5,682 nucleotides of DNA, from positions 1 to 5,682 of the forward strand of contig CALGTJ010000178.1 in the NCBI GenBank assembly GCA_937901435.1, written 5' to 3'. The DNA comes from an uncultured Rhodobacter sp. GTDB lineage: Bacteria > Pseudomonadota > Alphaproteobacteria > Rhodobacterales > Rhodobacteraceae. Shown one piece after another: positions 4,924 to 5,682 of the stretch. Under the pieces are notes generated by a model. The model had not been told where the DNA came from. It did no database searches and saw only the letters and a program-made list of their open reading frames with translations. A program made the position numbers and the translations under genes. Position 1 is the first letter of the stretch. Each line of letters begins with the position of its first letter.

Positions 4924-5682
4924 GTGGCGAAACGACAGACAAAAGAGATCGGCCTTGCGATCATCGGCTGTGGCACCATCGGACGGATCAGGGCGGAATT
5001 TGCCCGCGCCTATCCTGGTGTCGGCTGGATCGGGCTCTGCGATGTTAAATCCGACCTGGGGCACAAGCTGCACGACGATATAGACGCAGATTTCTTTACC
5101 ACCGACTACCGCGAGTTGCTTAAGCGGCCAGAGGTGACGGCGACGATCATCGCGACGGACGAGAACTTTCACTTTGATCCCACGATGCTGGCCATCGAGC
5201 AGGGCCATGACCTGTTTATCGAAAAGCCGCTGGCGACGGATGCGCGCCAGTCCGCCCAGATTTTAGCGGCCATAGAGGCGGCCAATATCGACGCCGTTGT
5301 CGGCTATACCCAACGCTTTCGCCGCCGCTTCCTTGCGATCAAGGAAAAGTTGATGACGGGCCAGATTGGGGATGTCCATTCGGTCGTCACCCGCGCGTTC
5401 ATGAACCGGATGGTGCCGATTGCTACCGTGCGCCGCACGCAGGATCGCGCGACGCTGACACCCATGGTGGTGTCGGGCACGCACAGCCTTGATATGTCGA
5501 TGTGGCTGATGGAGGGCAAAGTGCCAAAATCCGTCTTTGCCCAATCCACCGACCGGGTGCTCAGCAAATGGGGCACCAAGGATTCCACCTTTGGCGTCTT
5601 CACCATGGAGGACGGCACGATCTGGTCGATGAACATATCCTGGGCCCTGCCAGAGGTCTGGCCCGGCGCAGTTTACGGGATC
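4924..5682 (+). CDS. Gfo/Idh/MocA-family NAD(P)-dependent oxidoreductase, 3'-truncated by window
   Basis: The frame is open from GTG 4924 to the last base, giving 253 residues of a protein that is usually 330-390 long. Family members oxidise or reduce sugars, sugar acids or cyclitols in the cytoplasm. The N-terminal Rossmann fold starts LAIIGCGTIGR (GxGxxG at 15-20) and ends its first strands with GLCDV, with Asp at the usual cofactor-ribose position. EKPLA (100-104) contains the catalytic Lys101 of the EKP motif. GYTQRF (127-132) and SGTHSLD (184-190, His187 and Asp190) match the conserved substrate-domain motifs. In many relatives an Asp lies four residues before that His (for example D172/H176 of inositol dehydrogenase); here it is Val183, suggesting a divergent subgroup. 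It starts one base after the tctA stop, so it is probably co-translated with the transporter and acts on the imported compound or its product. The exact substrate is not assigned. Confidence 0.92.
   Translation, partial: MAKRQTKEIGLAIIGCGTIGRIRAEFARAYPGVGWIGLCDVKSDLGHKLHDDIDADFFTTDYRELLKRPEVTATIIATDENFHFDPTMLAIEQGHDLFIEKPLATDARQSAQILAAIEAANIDAVVGYTQRFRRRFLAIKEKLMTGQIGDVHSVVTRAFMNRMVPIATVRRTQDRATLTPMVVSGTHSLDMSMWLMEGKVPKSVFAQSTDRVLSKWGTKDSTFGVFTMEDGTIWSMNISWALPEVWPGAVYGI

Noticed and set aside
1..5682. CRISPR array, tRNA, rRNA or insertion sequence
   Set aside because: I saw no regularly spaced repeats, no tRNA-like cloverleaf, no rRNA segments and no transposase or terminal inverted repeats.

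Overview
The window most likely comes from an alphaproteobacterium, probably a marine Rhodobacteraceae (roseobacter-type) genome. This is inferred from the moderately GC-rich coding sequence, the style of the proteins and the transporter type; no marker gene in the window proves it. Its core is a tripartite tricarboxylate transporter (TTT) operon: tctC (periplasmic solute-binding protein), tctB (small membrane subunit) and tctA (large membrane subunit). A Gfo/Idh/MocA-family NAD(P)-dependent oxidoreductase follows tctA after one base and runs off the right edge. All four genes lie on the + strand.

Left part (1-985): this stretch looks AT-richer and unrelated to the operon. At 17-610 (+) is a fragment or decayed copy of a PlsC-type acyltransferase. 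It has no convincing start, a stop codon just upstream in frame, and Ser in place of the catalytic His of the family's motif I. At 665-985 (-) is a small exported protein with four cysteines and no family I recognise. The two genes converge.

Middle part (986-1558): about 570 bases separate the exported-protein gene from the operon, and I see no convincing gene there. The stretch holds two almost identical operator-like palindromes, TTGGTT(T/G)ACCAATTT, with centres 116 bp apart (about 11 helical turns). It also holds a GATTGAG...CTCAATC dyad and an AT-rich block that may contain the promoter. The palindromes resemble sites of GntR/FCD-family regulators of sugar-acid catabolism, but no regulator gene is in the window.

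Right part (1559-5682): TctC carries a twin-arginine signal peptide, so it is probably exported folded. The tctC-tctB gap contains a strong terminator-like hairpin with a T-run and two further inverted repeats. This fits a design in which the abundant binding protein is made in excess over the membrane subunits. tctB, tctA and the oxidoreductase gene are packed tightly, with each ribosome-binding site inside the end of the preceding gene. The simplest reading is that TctCBA imports an organic acid, perhaps a sugar-acid-like compound, and the oxidoreductase performs an early oxidation or reduction on it. The substrate cannot be read from the sequence. I see no clearly novel system; the most informative points are the paired operators, the structured tctC-tctB gap and the transporter-dehydrogenase coupling.
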